64,000 nt of DNA from Stenotrophomonas nitritireducens (GTDB taxonomy: Bacteria; Pseudomonadota; Gammaproteobacteria; Xanthomonadales; Xanthomonadaceae), in contig NZ_LDJG01000019.1 of the NCBI RefSeq assembly GCF_001431425.1, forward strand, positions 22,674 to 86,673. The letters run 5' to 3'. Positions 55,067 to 63,894 of this stretch are shown one piece after another; within the stretch, counting starts at the first letter, position 1; every line of letters begins with the position of its first letter. The translations under genes and the position numbers were made by a program. A model generated the notes under the pieces. The model did not search any database. It worked only from the letters and a program-made list of their open reading frames with translations, and was not told the origin of the DNA.

Positions 55067-55894
55067 TCAGGGGACGGAGGCATGCGGGAAGCGCAGCTCT
55101 CCCTGCGGTCCGGCCATGCGGAACGGGATCGAGGCCAGCGCCAGCCGGGTGTTGGCCTGTACGGCGAAGTGGAGGTGTGGGCCGGTGCTGTGGCCGGTGT
55201 TGCCGGATCGGGCCAGCACCTGTCCGGCCAGGATCGCCTGTCCGGGCCGGGCCGACAGGCTGCCCGATTGCAGATGTGCGTAGAGCGCCATGCTGCCGTC
55301 GCCATGCAGTACCCGGACCAGGCAGCCGTCCTCGGGCGAATCGGCCACCACCTGCATCACCGTGCCGGCGCGGGCGGCGAGGATCGGCGTGCCGTCGGGC
55401 AAGGGAAAGTCGATGGCGTAGCGGTTCTGCGCGTCGCCATGGCTGCGCGGTCCGCCGATGCCCTGGCTGACGCGGACCGGGACGCCGTCGAACGGCAGTC
55501 GGTAAAGATGGGCGTCGGGCCGGGCGGACGGGTCGCCGGGAAAGGCGTCGAGCAGCAGGCGGATGGGGCCGCCATCGTCGGCCAGCCACAGCAGCTGGCG
55601 CTGACCGCCGGCTGGCAACAGCACCGGCGCGACCACGTCGGCGCCATCGGCGCCGTTGCGCAGGCGGACCTGTACCGGGCCGGCCAGCAGGTTGCGCACC
55701 TGCGCCTCGTGGCCGCCGGCCCGGCGTTGCAGGATCAGACGCGCGAAGCCGGTGTCGTGGCCGATGCCGTTTTCCTGCGCCGCCGGGGTGGAGGCGGCCA
55801 GCCCCCAGCCCTGGCGCCAGCGCGGCGCGGGGCCATCGCCGTGGGCGGGCAGGGCGAGTGTCGCGGACAGGAGCAGGAGCGGCAGGCGGCGCAT
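55067..55894 (-). CDS. M23-family peptidase (LytM-like), exported
   Basis: A 275-residue protein with a signal peptide (1-19) and a C-terminal M23 zinc peptidase domain (about 145-255). Metal and catalytic residues fit: His152 and Asp162 (GGPRSHGDAQNRYAIDFP), His207 (LYAHLQSG) and His240-x-His242 (TGPHLHFAVQ). Family members cleave peptidoglycan cross-links in the periplasm, or activate amidases when degenerate; here all zinc ligands are present. The GntR operon follows after 63 bases with its own promoter. Confidence 0.9.
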   Translation of the reverse strand: MRRLPLLLLSATLALPAHGDGPAPRWRQGWGLAASTPAAQENGIGHDTGFARLILQRRAGGHEAQVRNLLAGPVQVRLRNGADGADVVAPVLLPAGGQRQLLWLADDGGPIRLLLDAFPGDPSARPDAHLYRLPFDGVPVRVSQGIGGPRSHGDAQNRYAIDFPLPDGTPILAARAGTVMQVVADSPEDGCLVRVLHGDGSMALYAHLQSGSLSARPGQAILAGQVLARSGNTGHSTGPHLHFAVQANTRLALASIPFRMAGPQGELRFPHASVP

Positions 55895-55974
55895 GCGGTG
55901 GCGACGGAGGAGGTGGCCGGATTATGCCGGCATGGTTGCAATGGAAACTCCATCGCTCTATCCGAATAAAGAGA

Positions 55975-56003
55975 TTGACAAGGGTCGGGGCGGCTGGCAT
56001 CGT
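55975..56003 (+). promoter_or_regulatory. promoter of the methionine operon
   Basis: TTGACA at 55975-55980, 17-base spacer, CATCGT at 55998-56003. The predicted start near 56010 coincides with the first base of the riboswitch P1 stem, supporting the assignment. Confidence 0.6.
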
Positions 56004-56009
56004 GTGCCC

Positions 56010-56125
56010 ACCATCGAGACCGGCAGAGGGACAGGCCCTTTGAAGCCGGGGCAACCAGCAGCTGCGCAAGCGTCTGTGTTTGGTGCCAAATCCTGCGGTG
56101 ACCCCTGTGTCCGCCGAAAGATGGT
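56010..56125 (+). promoter_or_regulatory. SAM-I (S-box) riboswitch
   Basis: The leader contains the conserved S-box blocks in order: AGAGGGA near 56025, GAAGCCGGGGCAACC near 56043-56057, GGTGCCAAATCCTGC near 56082-56096 and CCGCCGAAAGATGG near 56111-56124. P1 is closed by ACCATC (56010-56015) and GATGGT (56120-56125). It is followed by metX. No T-run terminator is seen before metX; short hairpins CCGTGC-ATC-GCACGG and GAGCT-N6-AGCTC lie in between, so control may be translational or Rho-dependent. Confidence 0.9.
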
Positions 56126-56199
56126 TCGATCCGTGCATCGCACGGCGAACGCATGAGCTCCGCGAAGCTCGATGGCCGCTCCTTCACCGGAATACCGCC

Positions 56200-57219
56200 A
56201 TGAGTTTCGCTACCGCCATCGCCGCCAACGACGTTTCCCCCGCCGCCATCGACGCCGCGCCGTCCGCCGTGCGCGGCGAGGTGACGGTGCGCCTGGCGAT
56301 GCGCCACGCCGGCGAGCGCGTCCTGCGCCTGCGCTATGAACTGGTCGGCCGCGCCCATGCGCCGGTGGTGCTGGTGGCCGGCGGCATTTCCGCGCACCGC
56401 CACATCGCCGCCAACGCGGTGTTCGGCGAGAAGGGCTGGGCCGACGGCCTGGTCGGCAGCGGCCGCGCGCTGGACCCGGCGCGCCGGCGCCTGCTCGGTT
56501 TCGATTTCATCGGCGCCGATGGCGACCTGGACGTGCCGATCGACACCGCCGACCAGGCCGATGCCGTCGCCCTGCTGCTGGACGCGCTGGGCATCGACTG
56601 CCTGCACGGCTACGTCGGCTATTCCTACGGCGCGCTGGTCGGCCAGCAGCTGGCCATCCGCCACCCGCAGCGGCTGGGCCGGCTGGTCGCGGTCAGCGGC
56701 GCGCATCGTCCGCATCCCTATGCCTCGGCCTGGCGCGCGCTGCAGCGGCGCGCGGTCGCACTGGGCCAGCTGCAGTGCGCCGAAACCCACGGGCTGGCGC
56801 TGGCGCGGCAGTTCGCCATGCTCAGCTATCGCACCCCGGAAGAATTCGGCGAGCGCTTCGACGCCGCGCCGGAAGTGGTGAACGGCCGCGTGCGCGTGGC
56901 CGCCGAGGACTACCTCGACGCCGCCGGCGCGCAGTACGTGGCGCGCACCCGCGTCGACGCCTACCTGCGCCTGTCCGAATCCATCGACCTGCACCGCATC
57001 GATCCGGCCGCCGTCGGCGTGCCGACGCTGGTGGTGGCGGTCGAGGGCGACCGCCTGGTGCCGCTGTCCGACCTGGTCTCGCTGGTCGAGGGCCTGGGCA
57101 CGCGCGGCAGCCTGCGCGTGCTGCGCTCGCCCTATGGCCACGACGCTTTCCTGAAAGAAACCGATCGCATCGACGCGATCCTCGCCAACGCCCTTCGCCT
57201 TCCCGGAGAAAACGCATGA
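56200..57219 (+). CDS. metX: MetX-family homoserine (or serine) O-acyltransferase
   Basis: A 339-residue alpha/beta-hydrolase-fold acyltransferase activating homoserine for methionine synthesis. The nucleophile Ser142 is in GYVGYSYGALVGQQ, the acid in VVAVEGDRLVPLSDL and the His in SPYGHDAFLKE. It is shorter than classical MetX and has VLVAGGISAHRHIAANAV at the oxyanion site. Some Xanthomonadaceae MetX proteins are succinyltransferases acting on homoserine or serine, so acetyl versus succinyl specificity is not settled. It follows the SAM-I riboswitch and overlaps metB (ATGA). Confidence 0.88.
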   Translation: MSFATAIAANDVSPAAIDAAPSAVRGEVTVRLAMRHAGERVLRLRYELVGRAHAPVVLVAGGISAHRHIAANAVFGEKGWADGLVGSGRALDPARRRLLGFDFIGADGDLDVPIDTADQADAVALLLDALGIDCLHGYVGYSYGALVGQQLAIRHPQRLGRLVAVSGAHRPHPYASAWRALQRRAVALGQLQCAETHGLALARQFAMLSYRTPEEFGERFDAAPEVVNGRVRVAAEDYLDAAGAQYVARTRVDAYLRLSESIDLHRIDPAAVGVPTLVVAVEGDRLVPLSDLVSLVEGLGTRGSLRVLRSPYGHDAFLKETDRIDAILANALRLPGENA

Positions 57220-58460
57220 GCCTGTCCACCGCTTCCGATGTGTCCTGTTGCCGCGCCACCGCGGCCGTGCGTGCCGGCATCGACCGTGATACCGCCTTTG
57301 GCGCGGTGACGCCGCCGATCGTGCTGTCGTCCAATTTCAGCTTCGACGGCTTCGGCAACAAGCGCCAGTACGACTACACCCGCAGCGGCAATCCGACCCG
57401 CGACCTGCTGGGCGAGGCGCTGGCCGAACTGGAAGGCGGCGCCGGCGGCGTCATCACCTCCACCGGCATGGGCGCGATCAACCTGGTGCTCAACGCGCTG
57501 CTGCAGCCGGGCGACAAGCTGGTGGTGCCGCACGACGCCTACGGCGGCAGCTGGCGCCTGTTCAACGCGCTGGCGACCAAGGGCCATTTCGAGCTGATCA
57601 CCGCCGACCTGACCGACCCGCGCGCGCTGGCCGATGCGCTGGCGCAGTCGCCGGCGCTGGTGCTGGTGGAAACCCCGTCCAACCCGCTGCTGCGCATCAC
57701 CGACCTGCGCTTCGTGATCGACGCCGCGCACAAGGCCGGCGCCAGGGTGGTGGTGGACAACACCTTCCTGTCGCCGGCGCTGCAGAATCCGATCGCCTTC
57801 GGCGCCGACGTGGTGCTGCACTCGACCACCAAGTACGTCAACGGCCACAGCGACGTGGTCGGTGGCGCGGTGATCGCGCGCGAGGCCGAGGTGCACCAGC
57901 AGCTGACGTGGTGGGCCAACGCGCTGGGCCTGACCGGTTCGCCGTTCGACGCCTTCCTGACCCTGCGCGGCCTGCGCACGCTGGACGCGCGCCTGCGCGT
58001 GCACCAGGAGAACACCCGCGCCCTGGTCGACCTGCTCGCCACCAGCGACGTGGTGGCCAGGGTCTATTACCCGGGGCTGGAATCGCATCCGGGCCATGCG
58101 GTGGCCGCGCGCCAGCAGAAGGGCTTCGGCGCGATGTTGTCCTTCGAGCTGGCGCAGTGCGAAGGCGCCGATCCGCACGCGGCGGTGCGCGCCTTCGTCG
58201 AAGGCCTGCGCTATTTCACCCTGGCCGAATCGCTGGGCGGCGTGGAGAGCCTGGTCGCGCACCCGGCCACCATGACCCATGCCGCGATGACCGCCGAAGC
58301 GCGCGCCAAGGCCGGCATCAGCGACGGCCTGCTGCGGCTGTCGGTCGGGATCGAGGCCAGCGAGGACCTGGTGGCCGACCTTCAGGCCGGGCTGCTGCGC
58401 GCCGCGCGCGTGCTGGCCGACGGCCGCCTCGATGCCCAGCGAAAAACGGTGGATGCATGA
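57216..58460 (+). CDS. metB: cystathionine gamma-synthase / O-succinylhomoserine lyase
   Basis: A 414-residue PLP enzyme of the Cys/Met metabolism family. The PLP lysine is Lys206 in LHSTTKYVNGHSD; others: YTRSGNPTRDLLGEALAELE, GGAGGVITSTGMGAINLVL, VETPSNPLLRITDL and TLAESLGGVESLVAHPATMT. It would combine the acylhomoserine with cysteine to cystathionine, or act as a sulfhydrylase with sulfide; family members can do both. It is coupled to metX and hom by four-base overlaps. Confidence 0.93.
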   Translation: MSLSTASDVSCCRATAAVRAGIDRDTAFGAVTPPIVLSSNFSFDGFGNKRQYDYTRSGNPTRDLLGEALAELEGGAGGVITSTGMGAINLVLNALLQPGDKLVVPHDAYGGSWRLFNALATKGHFELITADLTDPRALADALAQSPALVLVETPSNPLLRITDLRFVIDAAHKAGARVVVDNTFLSPALQNPIAFGADVVLHSTTKYVNGHSDVVGGAVIAREAEVHQQLTWWANALGLTGSPFDAFLTLRGLRTLDARLRVHQENTRALVDLLATSDVVARVYYPGLESHPGHAVAARQQKGFGAMLSFELAQCEGADPHAAVRAFVEGLRYFTLAESLGGVESLVAHPATMTHAAMTAEARAKAGISDGLLRLSVGIEASEDLVADLQAGLLRAARVLADGRLDAQRKTVDA

Positions 58461-59524
58461 GCGCGCAGCTGCGTCCGCAGGCGGCAGCGCAGGCGCGGCT
58501 GGTGCTGCTGGGCACCGGCACCGTCGGTTCGGCCTTCGTGGCCCGTTACCAGGCCCTGCTGCAGCGGCAGCTCACGCTGCCGTCGCTGCACGTGGTGGCG
58601 AACTCGCGCATCGCGCTGGCCTGCGGCGATACGCCCGAGGCCGTGTTGTCGCGCGCCCGCGACGCGGACCGGCAGGGCGAGGCGCCGGCGCACCATGAGG
58701 AAGTCGGGCGCCTGCAGGCGGGCGACATCGTGGTCGATGCCACCGCCAGCGAGGACGTCGCCGCCGAACACGCGCACTGGCTGGCGCGGGGCATCCACGT
58801 GGTCACCGCCAACAAGCTGGGCAACGGCACCACGCTGGCGCGCGCGCGCCAGATCGGCGGGATCGTGGCCGCTGGCAATGCGCGCTACGGCGATGCGGCC
58901 ACGGTCGGCGCGGGCCTGCCGCTGCTGTCCAGCATCCGCGCACTGGTGGCCGGCGGCGACCGCATCCATGCCATCGAAGGCGTGCTGTCCGGTTCGCTGG
59001 CGTGGCTGTTCCATCGCTTCGACGGCAGCCAGCCGTTCTCGGCCTGCGTGCGCGAGGCGGCCGCGGCCGGTTACACCGAGCCGGATCCGCGCATCGACCT
59101 GTCCGGCGAGGACGTGCGCCGCAAGTTGCTGATCCTTGCGCGCGCCGCCGGCGTGGCGCTGGAAGCGGAGCAGGTGGCGGTCGAATCGCTGGTGCCGCCG
59201 GCGCTGGCCGCGTTGCCGGCCGCGCAGGTCGATGCCGCCCTGGCGCAACTGGACGCGCCGCTCGCCGGTCATCTGCTCAGCGCACGCGAACAAGGCCTGT
59301 CGCTGTGTTTCGTCGCCCGCCTGGATGGGCACGGCGCCAGCGTCGGCCTGCGCGCGCTGCCGGCGGACCACCCGCTGGCCGGTGGCCGCGGCACCGACAA
59401 CCGCGTGGCGATCCACAGCGACCGTTACCGCGAACGACCCTTGCTGATCCAGGGTCCGGGAGCGGGTGCCGAAGTCACCGCGGCCGCGCTGCTGGACGAC
59501 GTGCTGGACATCGCCAATCGTTGA
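58457..59524 (+). CDS. hom: homoserine dehydrogenase
   Basis: A 355-residue enzyme reducing aspartate semialdehyde to homoserine. The NAD(P) motif is LLGTGTVGSAF (18-28); the catalytic domain has HVVTANKLGNG, AGLPLLSSIRALVAGGDRI, EGVLSGSLAWLFHRFDG and AAAGYTEPDPRIDLSGEDV. No C-terminal ACT domain is present, so it probably lacks threonine feedback. Its ATG overlaps the metB stop. Control by the SAM-I riboswitch ties homoserine supply to methionine demand. Confidence 0.94.
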   Translation: MSAQLRPQAAAQARLVLLGTGTVGSAFVARYQALLQRQLTLPSLHVVANSRIALACGDTPEAVLSRARDADRQGEAPAHHEEVGRLQAGDIVVDATASEDVAAEHAHWLARGIHVVTANKLGNGTTLARARQIGGIVAAGNARYGDAATVGAGLPLLSSIRALVAGGDRIHAIEGVLSGSLAWLFHRFDGSQPFSACVREAAAAGYTEPDPRIDLSGEDVRRKLLILARAAGVALEAEQVAVESLVPPALAALPAAQVDAALAQLDAPLAGHLLSAREQGLSLCFVARLDGHGASVGLRALPADHPLAGGRGTDNRVAIHSDRYRERPLLIQGPGAGAEVTAAALLDDVLDIANR

Positions 59525-59753
59525 GGACGAAGGTCGGCCGCGCTCGCTTTGACTGCCGACAGGCGGGCAGGTGCTGCCGCGACGTCCTTCGTGGATGCGG
59601 GGCCTGCCCCGCAGGTGGACTGCCCGGCGATGTGCCGGTGCAGCGGGCTGGGCCCTGCTGAACCACGAGGGTGCCGGCCCGCATGCAGGTCCCCGCCCGA
59701 CCCGCGGTCGGGTGCCGCTCATGGGGCCGCGATGACGGGGGCTGGCAGCAGGC

Positions 59754-60602
59754 TCAATGCCGTGCGGACTTCTCGCTCAGAAAGCGTTCGACCTCGGCGC
59801 GGCCCATGCGCGCTCCCTCGCGGTCGACCGCGTTGAAGTCGACGCCGTTGTCCCACAGCTGCGGTGCGGTGAGTACGGCGATGTCCTGCGCGGCGGTACG
59901 GGCCTGCAGGTCGAGCAGGCGCTTGTTGAAGCCGGCTGCCTGCAGCCATGCGCTGTAGCTGGAGTCGTGTTCGGTGGCGAACTGGTCCTGGTAGCGGCAT
60001 TCCTCCCGCGCCGGCGACGGCAGGGCATCGCACTGCGCGTTGCGCTGGTGCAGGCCGATCACGGCGTCGGCCTCCATCTGGCGTTGCGCGGCGGCGGCCC
60101 AGAGCGCGACGCAGATGCTGGCGCAATAGCCGCGCACGCGCACGGTGAGGTTGTTGCGGCGGACGATGCGCGCCGCTTCCAGTCCGGAGACGGCATAGCC
60201 GCCACCGCTGGTGATGTCGATGCGGCGTACCGAGGGCGTCGCATCCAGCATCGCCTTCAGGTCGTTGGCGAAGTTCCGGCCCACGCCGCCTTCCACGCGC
60301 AGCGCATTGCCTTGTTCCTGCAGGATCATGCGGGCTTCGCCGATGTCGGCCAGCGTGGTCGATTTCTCGCCATGGACGAGGTGTGCCTGCGGTCGCGCGA
60401 CGGGCGCTGCGGCTTCCGGCGTGGCGACGGCTGTCTCCACCGCCGCCGGCTTCCTGCCGATGAACCAGGCGAGCACCAGCAGCACGATCACCGCGGAGAC
60501 GAGCCGGGGCAGCGTCAGGCCGCCACCGCCGCGCGGGGCCGGCGTGGCCGTGCGCGGACGGCGCGGCGGCGCCGGTACGTCGGGTTGCTGCCCATTCTGC
60601 AT
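59754..60602 (-). CDS. membrane-anchored ClpP-fold (COG3904-like) protein
   Basis: A 282-residue protein with an N-terminal cytoplasmic Pro-rich tail, one membrane helix (about 31-49) and a periplasmic domain of the ClpP/crotonase fold: VRRIDITSGGGYAVSGLEAA, NNLTVRVRGYCASICVALWA, then an all-alpha C terminus. The motif SGGG...CASIC is characteristic of the COG3904 group, whose members are predicted periplasmic proteins of unknown activity. The Ser in CASIC occupies the place of the ClpP nucleophile; a catalytic His could not be assigned with confidence. Confidence 0.75.
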   Translation of the reverse strand: MQNGQQPDVPAPPRRPRTATPAPRGGGGLTLPRLVSAVIVLLVLAWFIGRKPAAVETAVATPEAAAPVARPQAHLVHGEKSTTLADIGEARMILQEQGNALRVEGGVGRNFANDLKAMLDATPSVRRIDITSGGGYAVSGLEAARIVRRNNLTVRVRGYCASICVALWAAAAQRQMEADAVIGLHQRNAQCDALPSPAREECRYQDQFATEHDSSYSAWLQAAGFNKRLLDLQARTAAQDIAVLTAPQLWDNGVDFNAVDREGARMGRAEVERFLSEKSARH

Positions 60603-60719
60603 CCCTGACCCCTAAGCTCGATGGCGATGCGGAATTCTGGTGCGTCGCCGGGAGCCAGTGCAATACGCTGCGGCGTGCGCAACGGAAAGCGGCGGGAGCC
60701 CGTCCGTGCGGGCGACGGG

Positions 60720-63700
60720 CTACGAAGTGGCTTCGCAGCGGATTTCGCCTTCGATGCCGAACATCTCCAGCAGGCCGTTTTCCACCAGCCACCAAGGGTC
60801 GCCGGCAAGCGCGGACAGATCGTCGGGCAACTGCGCGCCCGGTACCGGCTGGTAGGCGATCCAGCCGTTGCGCCCGGAGGTCTTGGCCCGGTACAGCGCA
60901 CGGTCGGCGAGGGTGACCAGTTGCTCCCAGCCGAGCAGGCGCGGATGGCTGGGGAACAGCGGGCATTCGATCAGGCCGACCGAAGCGGTGAGGCGATGCC
61001 GCTGGCCGTTGCCCAGGTCGAAACTGTGTTCGGCGATGCGGGTGCACAGGCGCTGGCCCAGCCGCGCCAGGCTGCCGCGCGGCAGCGGGCGGAACACCAG
61101 CAGGAATTCCTCGCCGCCCCAGCGCGCCACGTAGTCGCCGCTGCGCTTGAGTTCGCCGAGCAGCTGGCCGATCTGCTCCAGCACCCGGTCGCCGGCGGCG
61201 TGGCCGTGGGTGTCGTTGACCGATTTGAAATGGTCCACGTCGAGCAGGGCGAACACCACCGCCTCGCTGCCATCCCGGTAACCGTCATCGCGCTCGTAGA
61301 ACGACAGGTCGGTGGGAATCTGCTGGGACAGGTAGCGCCGGTTGTGCAGGCCGGTGAGCGGGTCGGTGAAGCTGATCGCCTTCAGCTGAGCGTTGGCGGC
61401 CTGCAGGTCGCGGGTGCGCTCCTGGACCAGCCGTTCCAGCTGCGCGCGCTGGCGGGCGTAGCGGTGCTGCAGCCCGAGGTAACCCAGCCAGATCAGTCCG
61501 GCCAGCCCGAGCACGGCCAGCAGGCGGAAGGCGAGGGTCTCATGCAGGCGCCGCGGGATCTCCACGGCGACATGGGCGGCGTTGCGCAATGGCTCGGGGT
61601 GGCTGAAATCGGCGACTTCGAAGGTGTAGTAGCCGGGCGGCAGGCTGGCGTAGCTGGCATTGCGCATCGCCGGGTTGTCCAGCTCGTGCCAGTCCTTCTC
61701 GTAGCCGGCCAGGCGGTAGCGCAGCTGCGGGGTATGCATCGGCTGGAAGTCGGGCAGGCTGAATTCGAAGCGCAGGTCGCGGGCGTCGAGCGGCAGCTTG
61801 AGCGTGCCCTGGCCGGCCGCCAGGCGGCGGCCCTGGACCTGTACGTCGTCGATCCTGATCCTGCGCGGGGTGCTGTCCGCGGCCGTGCCCACGTCCACCA
61901 GCAGCGCGCCATCGCGGGTGGGCAGCCACAGCTGGCCATCGCGCAGCACCCCGCGGCTGTTGCCGGCGCCGTTGCAGCACTTGTCCTGTTGCCCGCCGGC
62001 GCGGTCGGCGCCGGAGTTGATGACGATCTGCGCGGCCAGCGGCTGCTGCGGGTCGGCCAGCGCCCGGTCCAGCGACGCCAGCGGCAGGCGATAGACGCCG
62101 CGCATGCCGGCGACCCACAGGTCGTTGCCGTTCTCGGCCAGATGGAAGGCGACATTGGCCGGCAGTTCGCGTTCGCGGTCCAGCCAGTGCCAGCGACGGC
62201 CATCGTAGAGGCGCAGGCTCTCGCCGTTGCTGGTGCCCAGCACCCAGCGCCCGTCCTCCAGTTCGAGGAAGGCGGTGACCGGCGTGTCGTCGGGCAGTCC
62301 ACCCAGCCGGCCGGTCGGCAGGATGCGGCCATCGCGCCATTCGTACAGGCCCTGGTAGGTGCCCAGCAGGATGCGGCCGTCGCGGGTTTCGTGGACCAGG
62401 CGGATGCGCGGATCGGCCAGTCCGTCGCGTTCGCCATAGCGCGACAGGCGCTTGCCGTCCTCCAGCAGGAACAGCCCGCGGGTGGTGGCGAACCACAGCC
62501 TGTCGGCATGGTCGCGGAGGATGCCGTTGATCTGCGCGTCGCGCAGCGGGGCCAGTTCGGGCGGTTCCTCGAGCCGGTCGCCGCGCAGCACGGCGACGCC
62601 GGCGCGGGTGCCGATCCAGGTCTGGTCGCGTTCGGGCAGCAGGCTGTAGGCCTCCGGGTGCGGCAGCCGGTTGCCGGTCACGCGGCTGCGGAAACGGCCA
62701 TCGCGCCAGACGGCGACGCCATCGCTGCTGCCGACCCAGATGCCGCCGTCGGGCGCCGCGGCGATCGACCACAGCAGCGGGTCTTCCAGTCCATCGGCCT
62801 GGCTCAGGCGCCGGGCCCAGCCGTTCCAGGCGCGGGTCACGCCCTCGACCATGCTGCCCAGCCACAGGTTGCCGTCGCGGTCTTCGAAGATCGAGCGGAC
62901 GGCGATGGCGCCGGGCGCGTTGCGGATGCGTTCGGGCGGACGGCCGGCGCGCAGCCGTTCCAGGTATTGCGGCGTGGCGACCCACAGGTTGCCGTCGCGG
63001 TCGGCCTGCATCGCCTCCACGGTCAGGGCGTCGCCCAGGTGGCCATCCGCCGCTTGCCAGCTGCCGTTGCGCAGGCGGAACAGGCCGTGGCGGGTACCGG
63101 CCCAGAGATCGCCATCGGCCTGCGCCAGCGCGGTGACCGATGCGCCGTTGGCTGCGGCCGGCAGGGGCAGGGCGCGCACCTTGCCGCCGACGATGTGGAA
63201 TACCCGTCCTTCGCCGCCGGCCCACAGCCCGTCGTCGCGCGCCAGCAGGCTCAGGGCCGGCTCCGGCAGGACATGCACCCGCCGCAGCCGTCCCTCCTGC
63301 GGCGCGCAGATGCCTTCCGCGCAACCGACCAGGATGCGGTCGTCGACCTTCAGCAGGGCGCTGGCCGGCGCAGGGCGGTCGGCGACGGTGGGGGCGATGG
63401 CGCGGAAGCGTTCGTCCTCCAGCACCAGCAGCCCCTGGGAGGTGCCGATCCACAGCCGGGCGTTGTCGTCGGCGAGCAGGGCCAGGATGTTGTTGCCCAG
63501 TTCGGGGGCATCGTGCTGGGTGTAGCGGACGAAGCGCACCCCGTCGAACCGCGCGAGCCCGGTCTGGGTGCCGAACCACAGGTAGCCGGCAGGATCCTGG
63601 GCGATGGCCAGCACGCTGATCTGCGGCAGCCCCTGGTCCACGCCCCAGGTGTCGGTGACGTAGTCACGGAAAGGTTTGCCGGCTTCCAGTGCGGCAGCCG

Positions 63701-63803
63701 GCAGGGAAACCGCCAGCAGGACCAGCAGCCACAGGCGAGCCAACAGTCCGGCGCCGGCTGCCAGCGACCGGCGCGGATGGCGGATGGTGGATGGATTGTC
63801 GAT
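60720..63803 (-). CDS. beta-propeller/Y_Y_Y sensor diguanylate cyclase (GGDEF)
   Basis: A roughly 1027-residue c-di-GMP synthase. After a signal-like hydrophobic segment (LLARLWLLVLLAVSLPAAAL) come two-component-regulator propeller repeats such as GYLWFGTQTGLARFDGVRF, a Y_Y_Y domain (RYRLAGYEKDWHEL), one membrane helix (FRLLAVLGLAGLIWLGYLGL), a coiled coil and a GGDEF domain. The active site is GGEEF (61104-61118) with an intact I-site RSGD five residues before it (61134-61145), so it should be active and product-inhibited. The start is uncertain: a GGGGGA ribosome site at 63810-63815 is followed by no ATG, GTG or TTG; ATC 63803 is used here provisionally, TTG 63743 and GTG 63926 being alternatives. 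Confidence 0.88.
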   Translation of the reverse strand: MDNPSTIRHPRRSLAAGAGLLARLWLLVLLAVSLPAAALEAGKPFRDYVTDTWGVDQGLPQISVLAIAQDPAGYLWFGTQTGLARFDGVRFVRYTQHDAPELGNNILALLADDNARLWIGTSQGLLVLEDERFRAIAPTVADRPAPASALLKVDDRILVGCAEGICAPQEGRLRRVHVLPEPALSLLARDDGLWAGGEGRVFHIVGGKVRALPLPAAANGASVTALAQADGDLWAGTRHGLFRLRNGSWQAADGHLGDALTVEAMQADRDGNLWVATPQYLERLRAGRPPERIRNAPGAIAVRSIFEDRDGNLWLGSMVEGVTRAWNGWARRLSQADGLEDPLLWSIAAAPDGGIWVGSSDGVAVWRDGRFRSRVTGNRLPHPEAYSLLPERDQTWIGTRAGVAVLRGDRLEEPPELAPLRDAQINGILRDHADRLWFATTRGLFLLEDGKRLSRYGERDGLADPRIRLVHETRDGRILLGTYQGLYEWRDGRILPTGRLGGLPDDTPVTAFLELEDGRWVLGTSNGESLRLYDGRRWHWLDRERELPANVAFHLAENGNDLWVAGMRGVYRLPLASLDRALADPQQPLAAQIVINSGADRAGGQQDKCCNGAGNSRGVLRDGQLWLPTRDGALLVDVGTAADSTPRRIRIDDVQVQGRRLAAGQGTLKLPLDARDLRFEFSLPDFQPMHTPQLRYRLAGYEKDWHELDNPAMRNASYASLPPGYYTFEVADFSHPEPLRNAAHVAVEIPRRLHETLAFRLLAVLGLAGLIWLGYLGLQHRYARQRAQLERLVQERTRDLQAANAQLKAISFTDPLTGLHNRRYLSQQIPTDLSFYERDDGYRDGSEAVVFALLDVDHFKSVNDTHGHAAGDRVLEQIGQLLGELKRSGDYVARWGGEEFLLVFRPLPRGSLARLGQRLCTRIAEHSFDLGNGQRHRLTASVGLIECPLFPSHPRLLGWEQLVTLADRALYRAKTSGRNGWIAYQPVPGAQLPDDLSALAGDPWWLVENGLLEMFGIEGEIRCEATS

Positions 63804-63826
63804 CGAGATTCCCCCTGAATCCCGTA

Positions 63827-63836
63827 CTGACGTCAG
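63827..63836. promoter_or_regulatory. 10-bp palindrome upstream of the diguanylate cyclase
   Basis: CTGACGTCAG is a perfect palindrome located just before the GGGGGA ribosome site. It could be part of an operator; no regulator can be named. Confidence 0.25.
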
Positions 63837-63894
63837 GTTACATCGAAAACCATAGCGGCCCCGTACGTGCCGACTTGAATCCTGTTTGCCGCAT

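Noticed and set aside
60621..63818. A 1065-codon plus-strand frame opposite the diguanylate cyclase
   Set aside because: Low-complexity Ala/Gln/Arg composition and no motif; the minus-strand reading has propeller, Y_Y_Y and GGDEF domains.
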